A stretch of DNA of 54,088 bases from contig JBBHKE010003423.1 in the NCBI GenBank assembly GCA_037447655.1, positions 19,839 to 73,926 of the forward strand, in the 5' to 3' direction. Each line of letters begins with the position of its first letter. Position 1 is the stretch's first letter. Below the pieces are notes generated by a model. It ran no database searches and was not told where the DNA came from. It saw only the letters and a list, made by a program, of their open reading frames with translations. The DNA comes from Zygnema cylindricum (lineage: Eukaryota; Streptophyta; Zygnematophyceae; Zygnematales; Zygnemataceae). Shown one piece after another: positions 9,729 to 20,369 of the stretch. Made by a program: the position numbers and the translations under genes.

Positions 9729-10764
9729 TGTAGAAATTAAAGGTTATTTTAGTATTTTCTAGGTTTTGTAAAATGCAGAAAAGACTTAGAGGCAGTCTGC
9801 CTCTAACTCCTCTCTCCGGCTCCCACACTTGTCGTATTCACTGAAAAGTGGAGAGGGAGATAGAGCCATGGGCGCCTATGCTATCCCGACGGGGACAGAT
9901 ATATTAGGTTAGTAGATTTTACCAAAATAAACTTGGCGGGCCTAAGATTTGAACCAGAAACTTGTCGTCCGCCAAAGAAGCCGGTAGCCTGTAGCCTTAG
10001 CTAACTAGTCTAAACCACAGATATATGATATAGGGTTTGACAGTTATTTAAATGTTAACACGTCGGCTATCTTCATTCAGCGCGATATTTAGACATAGAT
10101 ACAGTTTGTAATGTACAGTGTACGGCACATCCGAAATGGATACCGCGCATTTTGTTTTAAAGGCGAAACAAATATTGCGCAAGTATTTAAGACGGCCACG
10201 ATTGTAATCCGGCTTAATCGGACGGCCACGAAGCATGTCGAGATCGCGCAATAGGTTTTTGGGGGTTTGCGGTCGACGTCATATCAATCGTCACGTGGCA
10301 CAATCACATTGGATTACGGCATCTCCGGGGATTCCAGGAACGAATCCAAAAATGACATGTGTCGACTTTTTGGCCATGTCGTACAATGGTCGTACATAAA
10401 GTACAACGACACATGTACCTTTATGTACGATACACTATTATGATTGATGCCGTACTTCAGTAGATAGAGTTTTAGAGAGAGATAAGACTTAGAAAAATTT
10501 GATAGATTGGACCCTCTCTCTTAGAGAGCTTCTGTACAAAAGGTCAACTTTGACTCTTCATAACTTACTGCTCATGGGAGCAAATTCAGAGATTCTTTTT
10601 GCTATAGACTCAGGGGAGTATTTCTTTTACATGGGTAAAGGTGGTCAGAGTTTTTGTCTGCCAAGGTGGCAATTATTATTGCTGAAACACAAAGGGGTCT
10701 GGGTTATTTTAGAGGCTTTGTGTGAGCTGCATACTCAGAGGTCCTATGGAGGTCTTAGAGTTGA
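9729..10764 (+). repeat. Copia-1 3' LTR
   Basis: Preceded by AAAATAAGGGGAG and closely similar to 2971-4014 throughout, including the tRNA-like unit (about 9947-9992 antisense), the G-box (about 10293) and the GTAC dyad (about 10400-10438). The end is placed at GAGTTGA by alignment; flanking gypsy RT coding resumes a few bases later. Confidence 0.9.
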
Positions 10765-12523
10765 AGATACAACATCGACATCCAATGCCATTGGCAAAAG
10801 AAATATTTGATCATGTAGGAGGCACTAAATATTTCAGTATTCTGGATTTACGACAAGGCTTTAACTAGATTGAAATAGAGGAGAAGGATAGGCATAAAAC
10901 CGCCTTTTGGGGTAGTGATGGTCGTTGGGAGTGGTCTGTCATGCCTTTTGGACTTAAGAACGCCCCCGCAGTTTTTCAAAAAGTAATGGATTCAGTTTTA
11001 GGTGGTTGCAAGTTTGCACGATGTTATATTGATGATTTGATTATCGCCTCTGCCACAATTGAAGATCACGCAACTCATATCGAATGGGTCATAACTGAAC
11101 TAAAAAAGGTCGGATTAAAATGTCATCCAGCTAAATGTACTTTCGGTCCGTGGGTGTGCCTTACCTTGGACATTTCATTTCTTCCGAGGGAATCACACCA
11201 CTTGAAGCAAAAACCGAGGCTATCAGCAAACTGCCAACCCCCGTTGATCTCACGAGTCTTCGAGCCTTCCTAGGATTAGCCAATTATTATCGCATATTTG
11301 TCCCTAGTTTTAGCACTGTCGCTTCACCATTGAACGACCTACTCAAAAAAGTGATCCCTTTTGTATGGGGACCTGATCAGATTTTGCCTTTTCAGAAGTT
11401 GAAAGATGCCCTCTCTAGTGCTCCCATCCTCTGACCTCCTAACCACAAATTACCTTTCTACCTACAAACAGACTTCGAAAAGCTTAGCATTGCAGCCATC
11501 TTAACTGAGCGTGAACTAACAAAGAAAAATACGTGATCGCTTACGCAAGCAGGAGTAATAATCGTGCGGAGTCAAATTACAGTAGTTACGAACGAGAATG
11601 TCTAGCATGAGTTTAGGGTATTGTACACTTTCGTCACTACCTTTACAGAAAACTGTTTACACTTCTAAACGGCCATCAACCTTTACATTGGCTGATGATG
11701 AACGATACACTGTCAGGAAAATTAGCGTGATGGGCATTAATTTTACAAAAATATGATGTGGAAATAATTCACTGTCCAGGATTACTTAGTTTGAATGCAG
11801 ACGGCATTTCCCGAAATCCTTTGCCAAGGACCACAAAAAATGGAGTGCGGCAGGATTTCGATGACGACTTAGCTACAATGTCAGCATGGTTTTATATCAC
11901 ACATTCTTAAGCCTCGCTGCCCCCCTCTCGTTCTGCCCCGGATCCATAGCAAGACGGAGCACTTATTCTTTTCATCTCCTCACAAACCCTCCGACCAGGC
12001 ACTACATCCGAGGAGGAGAAACGAGTAAAGAAAAGGTCCGAGGAGGAGGAACGAGTAAAGAAAAGAGCTAAAAATTATCTTTGGTTAGGTGGTTCGCTAG
12101 TTCGATTGTTAGCAGACAGTAGTCACAAACACGTGCCTCGCCCGTCTAAACGCCTCTCGCTGATTGAACAAATTCACACCGAGCTTGGTCACTGTGGGAC
12201 CAAGCGCACCTTAAGCCTGCTACAGGCACGCTAGTGGTGGTCCTGGATGCAATGTGATGTCGCATCGATATTGCACAAATGTGCAATATGTGATCGTATG
12301 CGCACCTTTTTTAGCAACCGACAGACTACCCTAGATAAAATATATCAAGGGGTTATTTTACCGTTGGTCGTGGAATTTGGCAGGTCCCTTTTCCCATATC
12401 TCGGAGGGGGAAACAATATATAATGATCATGATTGAAAATTTTAGCAAATGGGTTGAAGTAGTGGCGTTACCACACAAAACCGCAAAGCTCTGCAATTCT
12501 GTGTCCTCCATTTGGACCAAGAA
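10765..12523 (+). pseudogene. Methyltransferase-gypsy Pol, 3' half: RT palm, RNase H, integrase start
   Basis: Reads 'HPMPLAKEIFDH', 'YFSILDLRQGFN' then a stop (10866-10868), 'MPFGLKNAPAVFQKVMDSVL', and the catalytic box Y-I-D-D at 11025-11036. A frameshift near 11140 precedes 'YLGHFISSEG' and 'SLRAFLGLANYYRIF'. RNase H follows from 11455 ('LQTDFEKLSIAAIL', 'HCPGLLSLNADGISR' near 11775-11820). An integrase zinc-binding H-H-C-C region is at 12165-12300 ('IHTELGHCGTKRTL', 'CAICDR') and the start of the core at 12395-12480 ('FSKWVEVVALPHKT'). The rest of integrase and any 3' LTR are cut off by an LTR at 12524. A 30-bp duplicated EEE-RVKKR coding segment sits at 12007-12066. Confidence 0.85.
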
Positions 12524-13302
12524 TGAGAAAGCCTCTAGGTACTTTTTAACTAACCCACTTTCAACGAGAGCAACTGCTACCCTAGCAGATAAATAGATAA
12601 CGTGACTGCACCCCTGTGCAGTCTGAATTCCCCTGAGTCCACAACGAAAAGAATCAGTGAAAACGCCTTACCAGGCGATTAATTATCAAGCGGCAAAGAT
12701 GCCAATATTTATACAAGCTTGTTGGGAGAGGGCGGCTACCTCCTCAATCCACTAAGTCCCAAACCCTCTCACAACCCCTATCTACTGAAGTACGCGACCA
12801 ATCAAAAGACTGTATAGTACAGAAAAGTACCATGGCCGATGTACTTTCTGTACGGCCTGTGTAGAACAAGGCCATGGAGTGGACGCTTGTCTCCTCCGGA
12901 CTTGTCCTCACATTCCCAGGAATTCCAGCTTCCCACAGACATATTGCCACGTGTCGCCAGGTTATGTTACATCCGCAAACCGCCAAAGCGGTCATTCCAT
13001 GATCTCAGCGATGATGTGAGCCGTCAATCTAAGTCGGCTTTAATTCCAGCCGTTCAAAACAAATGTCCGGTACATTTGTTTCGTGCGCACTTAATTTCCC
13101 AACTAGTTTCTATGTATCCTATTTGTAATTCCGTTAATCGGATTAGTCGTCTATCTATTGTTTAAATAGCTATCGAACCCTATGTATCCTAACGGACTAC
13201 TACGACAGACTGGTAAGGGTTGACGGCTATGCCTCGCCCTACCGGTCGGAGGTTCGAGTCCTGCCGGACTCAACCTTTTTGGTTGAGAGTGACTTAGGTC
13301 AC
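12524..13302 (-). repeat. Diverged copia-superfamily LTR fragment, reverse
   Basis: Colinear with other LTRs: CCCTGAGTCC..CGAAAAGAATCAGTGAAAA (about 12630), a TATA-like stretch ATATTTATACAAG (12702-12714, minus-strand sense), the GTAC dyad (about 12817-12858), a CCACGTGTCG G-box (about 12953), a CATTTGTTTCG palindrome half, and a tRNA-like segment with a perfect Pol III B-box GGTTCGAGTCC at 13249-13259 followed by TTTTT. The LTR start is missing; it joins RNase H coding at about 13303. Confidence 0.75.
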
Positions 13303-13748
13303 TGGTGATGATCCGATGAGGAGATGTACTCCTAGATATGTATTATATGTGGGTGATGGGGCTTGCTGTTGAAGTAGCAAACAACAAAAGGTTATTGCTC
13401 AGTCCACCATGGAGGCTGAATATATGGCCTCTTGCTCTGCTGTAAAAGAATTGATGTGGGTCAAGTCTTTGCTTGGTGAGCTTGGTCACCTTAAGAGTGG
13501 TGTGCAATTTTTTTTGTAGTGATAATCAGGCTGCAATCGCTATTTTTGCCAATCCTAAACATCATTTTAAAGCCAAACACATAGACATTAGACTCAGCTT
13601 TGTTAGAGAGAAAGTAGAAAACAAAATAATCAGTTTAGAGTACGGACCAGATAACGAGATGGTAGCAGATATGATGACCAAACCTGTGCCTTACCCTAAG
13701 CTAATTTTCTGTAGGGAGAAGTGTGTTCTAAAATTAAAGATTGACTAG
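13303..13748 (+). pseudogene. Copia RNase H fragment
   Basis: The terminal part of a copia Pol closely related to Copia-1: 'DDPMRRCTP', 'YVLYVGDGACC', 'STMEAEYMA', 'KELMWVKSLLGELGHL', then after a T8 run and frameshift near 13510, 'DNQAAIAIFANPKHHFKAKHIDIR' split over the run, 'MMTKPVPYPKL' and a TGA at 13743-13745. The region degrades the RNA strand of RNA-DNA hybrids. It is followed by a polypurine tract and an LTR at 13762, so it is the 3' end of an element whose upstream part is gone. Confidence 0.85.
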
Positions 13749-13761
13749 AAAATAAGGGGAG

Positions 13762-14831
13762 TGTAGAAATTGATGGTTCCTTTTTAAGTATTTTCTAGGT
13801 CTAAATTAAAATACAGAAAGAAGCCAAGGCAGTCTATCTCTAACTTCTCTCTCCTACTGCCACACTTGTCGCAGTCACTGGGAAGTTGGAGTTGAAGCTA
13901 GAGCCATGGATGCCTAGGCTATCCAAAGGTTTACGGGAAATAGATTAGTTTATTTACCGATCAGTAGTTTATTTACTAAAAGGATAGATGTCGGAATCAT
14001 CTTGCAGTACTTGCGGTACTTGCGGAATTTTAGACGACGGGTAGCCGTTAGTTCTAACCGTTAAGTGTAGACTTGTGTTATATGATATAGGGTTTGATAT
14101 TTATTTAAATGGTATTACGTAGGATAATTCATTTAACTCCAACTCTTTACGAGATACATAGATCCAGTTATGTAAAAGTAAAGATACGGTAGGTATAAGA
14201 AACTAGTACCGTGTATTTATTTCTTTAACGAAACAAATACCGTGCATGTATTTATGACGGCTACGATTGAAATCTGCATTCAACCGGACAGCCGGGAAGA
14301 AAGCCGAGATTGCGGAAGAGAATCTAGGTGGTTTGTGGTCATCGCCACATCGGATGACACGTGGCAAAATTACGTTGGATTGCGGCATCCTCGGGGATTA
14401 CGGGACCGAATCTTGATATCACATGTGTCGACTGTTAGGCCATGTCGTACAGTTTCCGTACAAAAAGTACACCGGCAGTTGAACTTTTGTGTACCGAAGT
14501 GTCATATGATTTGTTCCGTACATCAGTAGATAGAGTTTGTAAGAGAGGTAGGATTTAGAAAAAAATGATAGATAGGACCCTCTCTCTCAGAGAGCTTCTG
14601 TACAAAAGGTCAACTTTGACCCTCCATAACTTACTGCTTAGGGGAGCAAATTTATTGATTCTTTTTGCTATCAACTCAAAGGAGTCTTGCCTTCACACGT
14701 GTGAAGGTGGTCAGAGTTTTTGTTTACCAGTGTGGCAGTTATTCTTGCTGAAACACAAAGGGGTCAGGATTATCCTAGAGTCTTATTGGAAGCTGTCCAC
14801 TCTGAGGACTTATGGAGGTCTCAGATTTTTA
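13762..14831 (+). repeat. Copia-superfamily LTR (after RNase H fragment)
   Basis: Starts TGTAGAAATT after AAAATAAGGGGAG and ends near TCTCAGATTTTTA. Contains the G-box GACACGTGGC (about 14356), the GTAC dyad (about 14457-14495) and the CTGAAACACAAAGGGGTC block seen in the short LTR type. It is the 3' LTR of the element whose RNase H precedes it. Confidence 0.85.
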
Positions 14832-14921
14832 GACTAAACCTGTGACTTCCCCTAAGCTAATTTTATGTCAGAAAGGAGAAGTGTGGTCTGAAATTAAAAA
14901 GTGAATAGAAAAAAAAGAGAG
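14832..14921 (+). pseudogene. 90-bp stub of copia 3' internal sequence between two LTRs
   Basis: Encodes the last residues before the copia stop ('TKPVTSPKL') and a decayed polypurine tract, immediately followed by another LTR start. With LTRs on both sides in the same orientation it is a remnant of LTR-internal-LTR tandem structure, nearly all internal sequence having been deleted. Confidence 0.8.
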
Positions 14922-15973
14922 TGTATAAATTAATGGTTATTTGTTAAGTATTTTATAGGTCTAAAATGAAAGGTAGAAAAGATGCCTAGGCAGTGTGCTT
15001 CTAACTCCTCTCTTCAGCCTCCACACTTCTCGCAGTCACTGAAAGTTGAAGAGGAAGCTAGAGCCATGGCTGCTTATGCTGCTTATGGAGATAGAGAGAC
15101 AGGTGGTAGATTTTGGTAGATCTATTAAAATATACCTGACTAACCCAGGATTTGATTTGGTACCTGGCGTCCCTCAATCCTAAGTAGTCGGTAGCTTTAT
15201 CCTATAGTCTAGGATCAGTGCTAAAACATATAGGGTTTGACAAATATTTAAATTGTTACGCGTGAACAAATTCATTTAACTGTAACTATAAACGTCGCGC
15301 ATAGATACAATTTTGTAAAAGTACGAAATACACTACGAATACACAGTGGATATCGATTTTTTTTTTCAATAGCAAAACAAATATCGCACAACAATTTATA
15401 ACGACTACGATTAAAAACCGGTTTGATCAGACGGCCGAAAACGAGGTCGAGATCGCGGATTAGGATTTTGGCGGTTTTCAATCCCTGTCAGATTGATCGA
15501 CACGTGGCACGGCAACATTGGATTATGGCATCTTCGGAGATTTCAGGAACGAATCAAGATATGACATGTGTTTGTTAGTTGGCCATGTTGTAGACAAGCC
15601 CTACAAAAAGTACACTGACACCTGTACCTTTCTGTACGATATAGTATTTTGATTGGCGTTGTTCTTCAGTAGATTGTGTTATAGAGAGAGATAGGACTTA
15701 GAAAAATTTGGAAGATATGACCCTCTCTCCAAGAGAGCCTCAGTACAAAAGGTCAACTTTGACCCTCCATAACTTACTGCTCGAGGAGCAATTTCAGAGA
15801 TTCTTTTTGCTATCGACTCAAGGAAGTCTTCTTTTCAAAAAGGTGAAGGTGGTCAAAAATTTTGTATGCCAAGGTGGTAGTAATTCTTGCTGAAACACAA
15901 AGGGGTCAGGGTTATCCTAGAGGCTTGTTGCAAGCTGTCATTTATGAGGACCTATGGAGGTCTCAGGATTACA
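14922..15973 (+). repeat. Copia-superfamily LTR, tandem to the previous one
   Basis: Starts TGTATAAATT, ends TCTCAGGATTACA. Carries CGACACGTGGCA (about 15499), the GTAC dyad (about 15601-15641) and the CTGAAACACAAAGGGGTC block (about 15891). On its right it abuts a reverse-oriented gag fragment rather than its own gag. Confidence 0.8.
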
Positions 15974-16222
15974 CCTTTATCCTTCTCCCCTTTTCCCCCT
16001 CCAATGGTAATAATTTTCCCTTCCCGTTCCGTTGCATCCTTACTCCGGTTAGTTTTCTAGAAAGCCCCCAATGATTCTCTATAGTAAGGTCCTCGAAAGC
16101 TTGGTGGAGGACACCTCACTTGCCCCGAAACAATTCCCCATAAGTGCTTTTCGAAAAGCAATCCCTCGATCGTGAACTCTTAATGAGTGAAGTCTATTTA
16201 ATCAAGCATAGGCACCCTTTAT
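15974..16222 (-). pseudogene. Copia gag N-terminal fragment, reverse
   Basis: On the minus strand this follows a primer site (16223-16236) and resembles the gag start of 25620-26054: an 'ENHWG' segment and a G-K-rich stretch can be read, but stops and frame breaks are frequent. It ends abruptly against the plus-strand LTR at 15973. No catalytic domain is present. Confidence 0.6.
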
Positions 16223-16236
16223 GGTGGGCCATAACC
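16223..16236 (-). other. Primer-binding site, initiator tRNA-Met anticodon-arm type
   Basis: Plus strand GGTGGGCCATAACC, i.e. minus strand GGTTATGGCCCACC, one C short of the exact complement of the tRNA anticodon arm. It lies directly beside the LTR end at 16237, as in the other copies. Confidence 0.75.
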
Positions 16237-16781
16237 TGAAATTCTAATGGCTCCATTGCCACACACAATTTGCAGATCAAAAGAAGCTAATCTAGATAGT
16301 GCCGACTCCAAGTTTATATAAACCCAAATGATTGACCCCTTGACAATCAAAACCATATTACTGCTTCACCCTTGTGAAATAAAACTTTCTGTGTGCTTAG
16401 TTCTACCACAGAATGCAAAGTTAGAATATGAGTTTTGGAAAACATTCCCCACTTTGACTTTCCCTTAGAAATGCAGCCACATTGCAAGGAAAAACTATGA
16501 CTGACTACACCTATGTGTAGCGTGGACAAGCTTGAGTCCGCAGCAAATAGAATCACTGAAAATGGTCAACCGAGTTGATAGTTATGGCTGGCCAAAGTTA
16601 GCCTTATATACAAAATGCTCTCTGGGAGAGGCGGCTACCTACCCAAAATATTCTAAGTCCTAAACACCTCTCTAAACCCCCTAACTCTAGAACACTGAGC
16701 AATCACAGAACTATACCGTACAAGAAAGTATAGGTGTTGAAGTATTTTTTGTATAGACATTGTATGACACAGCCATAATGT
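16237..16781 (-). repeat. Copia LTR (long type), 3' part, reverse
   Basis: Starts (minus-strand end) TGAAATTC beside the primer site and follows the long-type LTR through the CTTTTGGATCTGC-type block, a TATATA-like stretch (about 16612) and the GTAC dyad (about 16718-16757). It is cut at 16781 where a second LTR end begins. Confidence 0.8.
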
Positions 16782-16899
16782 TGAAACTCTGAGACCTCCA
16801 TTGGCCCTTAGAGTATGCAGATCCAAAAGAAGCTAATCTAGATAGTGCCGACTCCAAGTTGATATAAACCCAAATGACTGACCCCTTGACAGTCAAAAC
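16782..16899 (-). repeat. Second copia LTR end, reverse, running into a gap
   Basis: Begins TGAAACTCTGAGACCTCC, the minus-strand LTR terminus (TTTCA end), inside the preceding LTR. Matches 19020-19135 and 49360-49482. It disappears into the 10-N gap. Confidence 0.8.
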
Positions 16900-16909
16900 N
16901 NNNNNNNNN
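16900..16909. other. Assembly gap (10 N)
   Basis: Ten unresolved bases; the sequences on either side do not continue one another as LTR. Confidence 1.
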
Positions 16910-17447
16910 CCTCGTTTAAGTCTCTAAGAAAAACGATAACTGAGTGCCCTCAGAACAGAAGTGTCCCCACTTCCGCCAGTCTCAAAAAACAGACGTTCCC
17001 ACTTCCGTTAATCTTAAAAAACAGACGGTCCAACCGTTAATAATAACAGCTTTGTGTTTCCCCGGTCCCAGTAGTATCCCCGAAGCACACTCGACGGGTA
17101 AGACTCCTGGATATCTCCAGAGTATTAACGTTAGCGGTTATATAGAATAGCGGTTATATAACTCCGTAAATTTTTTTATTTTTATTTTTACAAGTTTCCA
17201 GAAGTTTCAGTGCACGTAAGCCTGTTCCACTGGTATTTTAGAAACGGCTTTTCTTTATGTCAAAGAAGGACTTTCAGTTGTAAGATCTCCTTCACTCTGT
17301 TGACTTTCAGGAAGAAACTGTATTTCTTTTCGGCAAAGATTTTATGGTCACCTTGTCCGAATGCACGTGACTTTGAAGACCTTTGAACATTTTTATTTTT
17401 ATTTTTTTAAATGCCTCAATATATTGGCGATAAGATATATTGGCGAT
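16910..17447. other. 538 bp with no recognised feature
   Basis: Contains a short near-repeat (CCCACTTCCG..A.TCT.AAAAAACAGACG, about 16975-17027), a TAGCGGTTATATA duplication (about 17132-17162) and two TTTTTATTTTTA runs (17167-17190 and 17390-17410). No protein domain or LTR was recognised. Confidence 0.6.
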
Positions 17448-18082
17448 TGCAATTATGAGACCTCTATAGGTCCTCAGAATGGGCAGCTCACACGAAGCCC
17501 CTATGATGACCCTGGCCCCTTTGTGTTTCGACAATAATAATTGCCAACCTGGCAGACAAAAAATTCTAATTGCCTTCACCCTTGCAGACAAAAAACTCTG
17601 ACCGCCTTCACCCCTGTGAAGACAAGACTCCCGTGAGTCAATAGCAAAAAGAATCTCTGAATTTGCTCCCTTGAGCAGTAAGTTATGGTAGGTCAAAGAT
17701 GACCTTTGTATTTACAAGCTCTCTTAGAGAGAGGTACCTAAATTTGCCTAAGTCCTGGTCTGCCTACTCACGTATACCTATTACTAAACCCTAGTCCAAT
17801 AGGAACACTATATAGTACAAGAAAGTACAGTGGCCGATGTACTTAGTGTACAACCATTGTACGACATGGCCTTCAAGGTGACACCTGTCAAATCGGGAGC
17901 CATGGTTCCTTCTCCTATCTTCCTCGGCATCCAATAATGTAGCGCCATGTTGCATCGCGTGACGCTATCTCCAAAGGCCGCCAAAAGCTCATTCCAAGTG
18001 GTGGCTGCATCGACGGCCGTCGGGTCAAATAAATTTACACGGTTTAGATTCGCGTTCATGCATGAATTGTTTCATTTGCGCC
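17448..18082 (-). repeat. Copia LTR fragment that hosts Gypsy-A's left end
   Basis: Minus-strand LTR end TGCAATTATGAGACC at 17448, then CCCTTTGTGTTTC, an internal ~45-bp imperfect duplication (GGCAGACAAAAAAT.. and GCAGACAAAAAACT.., 17550-17610) and the GTAC dyad (about 17815-17852). At 18083 it is replaced by the chromovirus LTR, so Gypsy-A's left end lies inside this LTR. Confidence 0.8.
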
Positions 18083-18540
18083 TGTAAAAGGGACAATAAT
18101 GCACTTCAGCACGCCACAATGCACAGCGAAAACACTAAGGATCTTCCCGTAGCAACAGTATGAACACACACCACTGACTGACAAGGTTGCGCTTTATTAC
18201 TTGGAAGAGAGTACAAGGATGCGCTCAGTGAGAAGATCTACTTGAAGAGTCTCCTATTCACTAGGCCTACTTGACTATTTTAACTAGCTGCTAGTCAACC
18301 TAGTACTGTACAACTGTACACGTGGACCTTCACGGTCAACCGAGACCTATCCAAGCATTCTTCTAGAACTATACTGCTCAATCTACATTATGCGGCGTTG
18401 CTATGCTGCGCTGCTATGTCGCTGCGCTGCTATGTTGCTACGCTGCGCTGGTCTGAGATCGCAGCTGCGCTGCTCTGGAACCGCAACCATAGCAGCCTAG
18501 CCTTAGCCACTAAGTACTCAAATCCTGTAACCCTGTTACA
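18083..18540 (-). repeat. Gypsy-A 3' LTR (458 bp)
   Basis: Minus strand TGTAACAGGG...CCCTTTTACA, preceded by a purine tract. Holds a GCTGCG-rich stretch (about 18393-18475). Differs from the 5' LTR at scattered bases that the latter shares with the Gypsy-B LTR. Confidence 0.9.
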
Positions 18541-18599
18541 GTGCCTCCCACTAATGATTCAGCGTTCGCTCAACTTCGACTGACTCAGGGAAATTGCAG

Positions 18600-19933
18600 C
18601 TACCGGAGTATGTCGTATGTTTCTTCGCGATACTCCTCAAACTCCTGGCGAAGGGCGTCGAGCTGATTTTGGAGCTGCTCGCATCGGGTCTCCAGCAGCG
18701 CAATGTGATGATCTGCCGCTGCCAACCGCCTCCGGGTGATCCGCTCCCGAACCTGGTCTTTCCCCTCCTCCGGTGCAATGTCGGGTGCTTCGGTTTGCGG
18801 CGGAATGGCCGCCGGTTCAGGTTCCTCCGATGTCGGAATCTGGGGTTCTTCGGTTTCCATCATTGGGGAAGCTTCCTCTGCTTCTTCGTCCGCCGGTTCC
18901 CACCGAGGTACTTTCCGTAGCTTGAATGATACGTGTTTTCTTGCAGCTCGCGCCCGCTGTAGAGCATTCTTTCGAGCCAGCTTGAGTGCCTGTACCTCAG
19001 GGGTAACCTCTAAAACTGTGAGACCTCCATTGGCCCTTAGAGTATGCAGATCCAAAAGAAGCTAATCTAGATAGTGCCGACTCCAAGTTGATATAAACCC
19101 AAATGACTGACCCCTTGATAGTCAGAACCCCAATACAGATTCACCTCGTGAAATAACACTTTCTTTGTGCTGAGTTCCACCATAGAATGCAAAGTTAGAA
19201 TATGAGATTTGGACACATTCACCCACTTTGACTTTCCCTTAGAAATACCGCCACCCTGGCAGACAAAAACTCTGACCGACTACACCCTTGTGTAGCTTGG
19301 ACTCCCCTGAGTCCGCAGCAAAAAGAATCATTGAAAATGGTCAAGTAAATTGATAGTTATGGCTGGCCAAAGTTTGCCATTTATACAAGGTGCTCTTTGG
19401 GAGAGGCAGCTACTTACCCAAAATTTTCTAAGTCCTATTCCCTCTCTAAAACTCTATCCGTATCCCTTTGGTCCCTTCGAAGGAGGAACACATCGTCGCC
19501 ACTAGGGTATTGTGCTTCTGCCTTCTTCTCTGCACTTTCACACGACTGCTCGTCTGCGGTGATCTCCTTATTTGGGTCCCTCATCATCTCCAAATCCGAG
19601 GCACGCTCCTCAATTGGTGGGGGTGTGGGTTCGCGCTCCGGCTCCTCTGCGTTCGAGATCTCATGATCCTCCTCATCCTCCTCATCTCCCTCTTGTAATG
19701 GATTGTACTCGGGGTCTTGTGAGTTCTTTGACCCCTCCCCTCCACTGGTGTTTGCCGGCCCGACCTCGCTACTGGCGGTTTCCTCAGGTTCCGACTCCGC
19801 TTCTACCTCCCTCCTCCTATCTGCTTCCACCATGGCCTCCGCCGCCATTAATAATTTCTCGGGGCGGGTCACATCTTCTTGCTCCACTCGTACAAGTCTC
19901 CTCCTTTTCGGCGGTGGAGAGGGCGACGACGCC
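18600..19933 (-). pseudogene. Accessory ORF 3' of the chromodomain (NLS, acidic middle, coiled coil)
   Basis: Minus strand. A candidate start ATG at 19931-19933 lies in a TCTATGGC context. The N terminus contains the basic cluster P-P-P-K-R-R-R-L (nuclear-localisation-like), then about 120 residues rich in Glu/Asp/Pro. The frame is broken by a copia LTR fragment (about 19015-19449); it resumes with 'TVLEVTPEVQALKLARKNAL', a second acidic/Pro section and a C-terminal heptad-rich helix ('LLETRCEQLQNQLDALRQEF') ending at a stop about 18600-18602. Without the insertion it would be about 300 residues. No catalytic motif or membrane segment is visible and I do not recognise a family. The ATG is also in frame with the chromodomain ORF upstream, so it could be a long C-terminal Pol extension instead of a separate protein. 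Confidence 0.7.
19015..19449 (-). repeat. Copia LTR fragment inside the accessory ORF
   Basis: Matches the 3' third of the long-type LTR (as at 49030-49482) including CCATTTATACAAGG (TATA, minus sense). The remaining ~800 bp of LTR is missing. Both host-LTR junctions share CTCTAAAAC (minus strand GTTTTAGAG), indicating microhomology-mediated loss of the LTR's 5' part. Confidence 0.85.
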
Positions 19934-20369
19934 ATAGACACTGTTGTGCAAGACAATTCCGATAATTCTAGAAGTGAAGGCAAACTGACTGTGCAAAGGG
20001 AAGCAATTTCCAATCTGCCGAGACTAGGTTGGTCGCGAGGGCGGATGATAGCTTTATCAACGAGGGTTGAGGGTTTCACTTTTGGGCTCTGCAAAGCGTC
20101 ACAGCGTGCGAAGGTATCACAGCGTCCAACATTTATAAGACTCCGCAGCTGCGGCGAAATCGAGGGTTCGGTGTTACCAACGTGGTGCAACACAATTGCG
20201 CCGTTGCGCTTCCCTGTCAGCGCAGCGGTGGCGCTGCGTTCTTCTGATGGCAATGTGAGCGTGCTGCGCTGCGGTGGCTGCGCTGCTACATCGCTGCGGT
20301 GCAGTAACTTTGCCGCATCTTTTCTTTGCCGCGTCCCCAATATAATTGCGATGGTTGCGACGCTGCGCT

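Larger units (their letters stand above)
2971..10764 (+). mobile_element. Copia-1: LTR retrotransposon (Ty1/copia) inserted in the methyltransferase-gypsy
   Basis: Two direct LTRs (2971-4014 and 9729-10764, about 1.04 kb each, closely similar) bound an internal region in Ty1/copia order: primer site, gag with CCHC knuckle, then a foreign block (4922-7665), then the post-integrase linker, RT and RNase H, then a polypurine tract. Protease and the integrase core are absent, replaced by the foreign block. Eight in-frame stops lie in the RT/RNase H part. No clear 5-bp target duplication is seen: the left end carries a 20-nt internal stub and the right flank begins near AGATAC. The interrupted gypsy RT resumes immediately on the right. 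Confidence 0.85.

Noticed and set aside
13225-13275. Functional tRNA gene
   Set aside because: Has a B-box and terminator-like T run but no full cloverleaf; it is part of the LTR family's tRNA-like segment.
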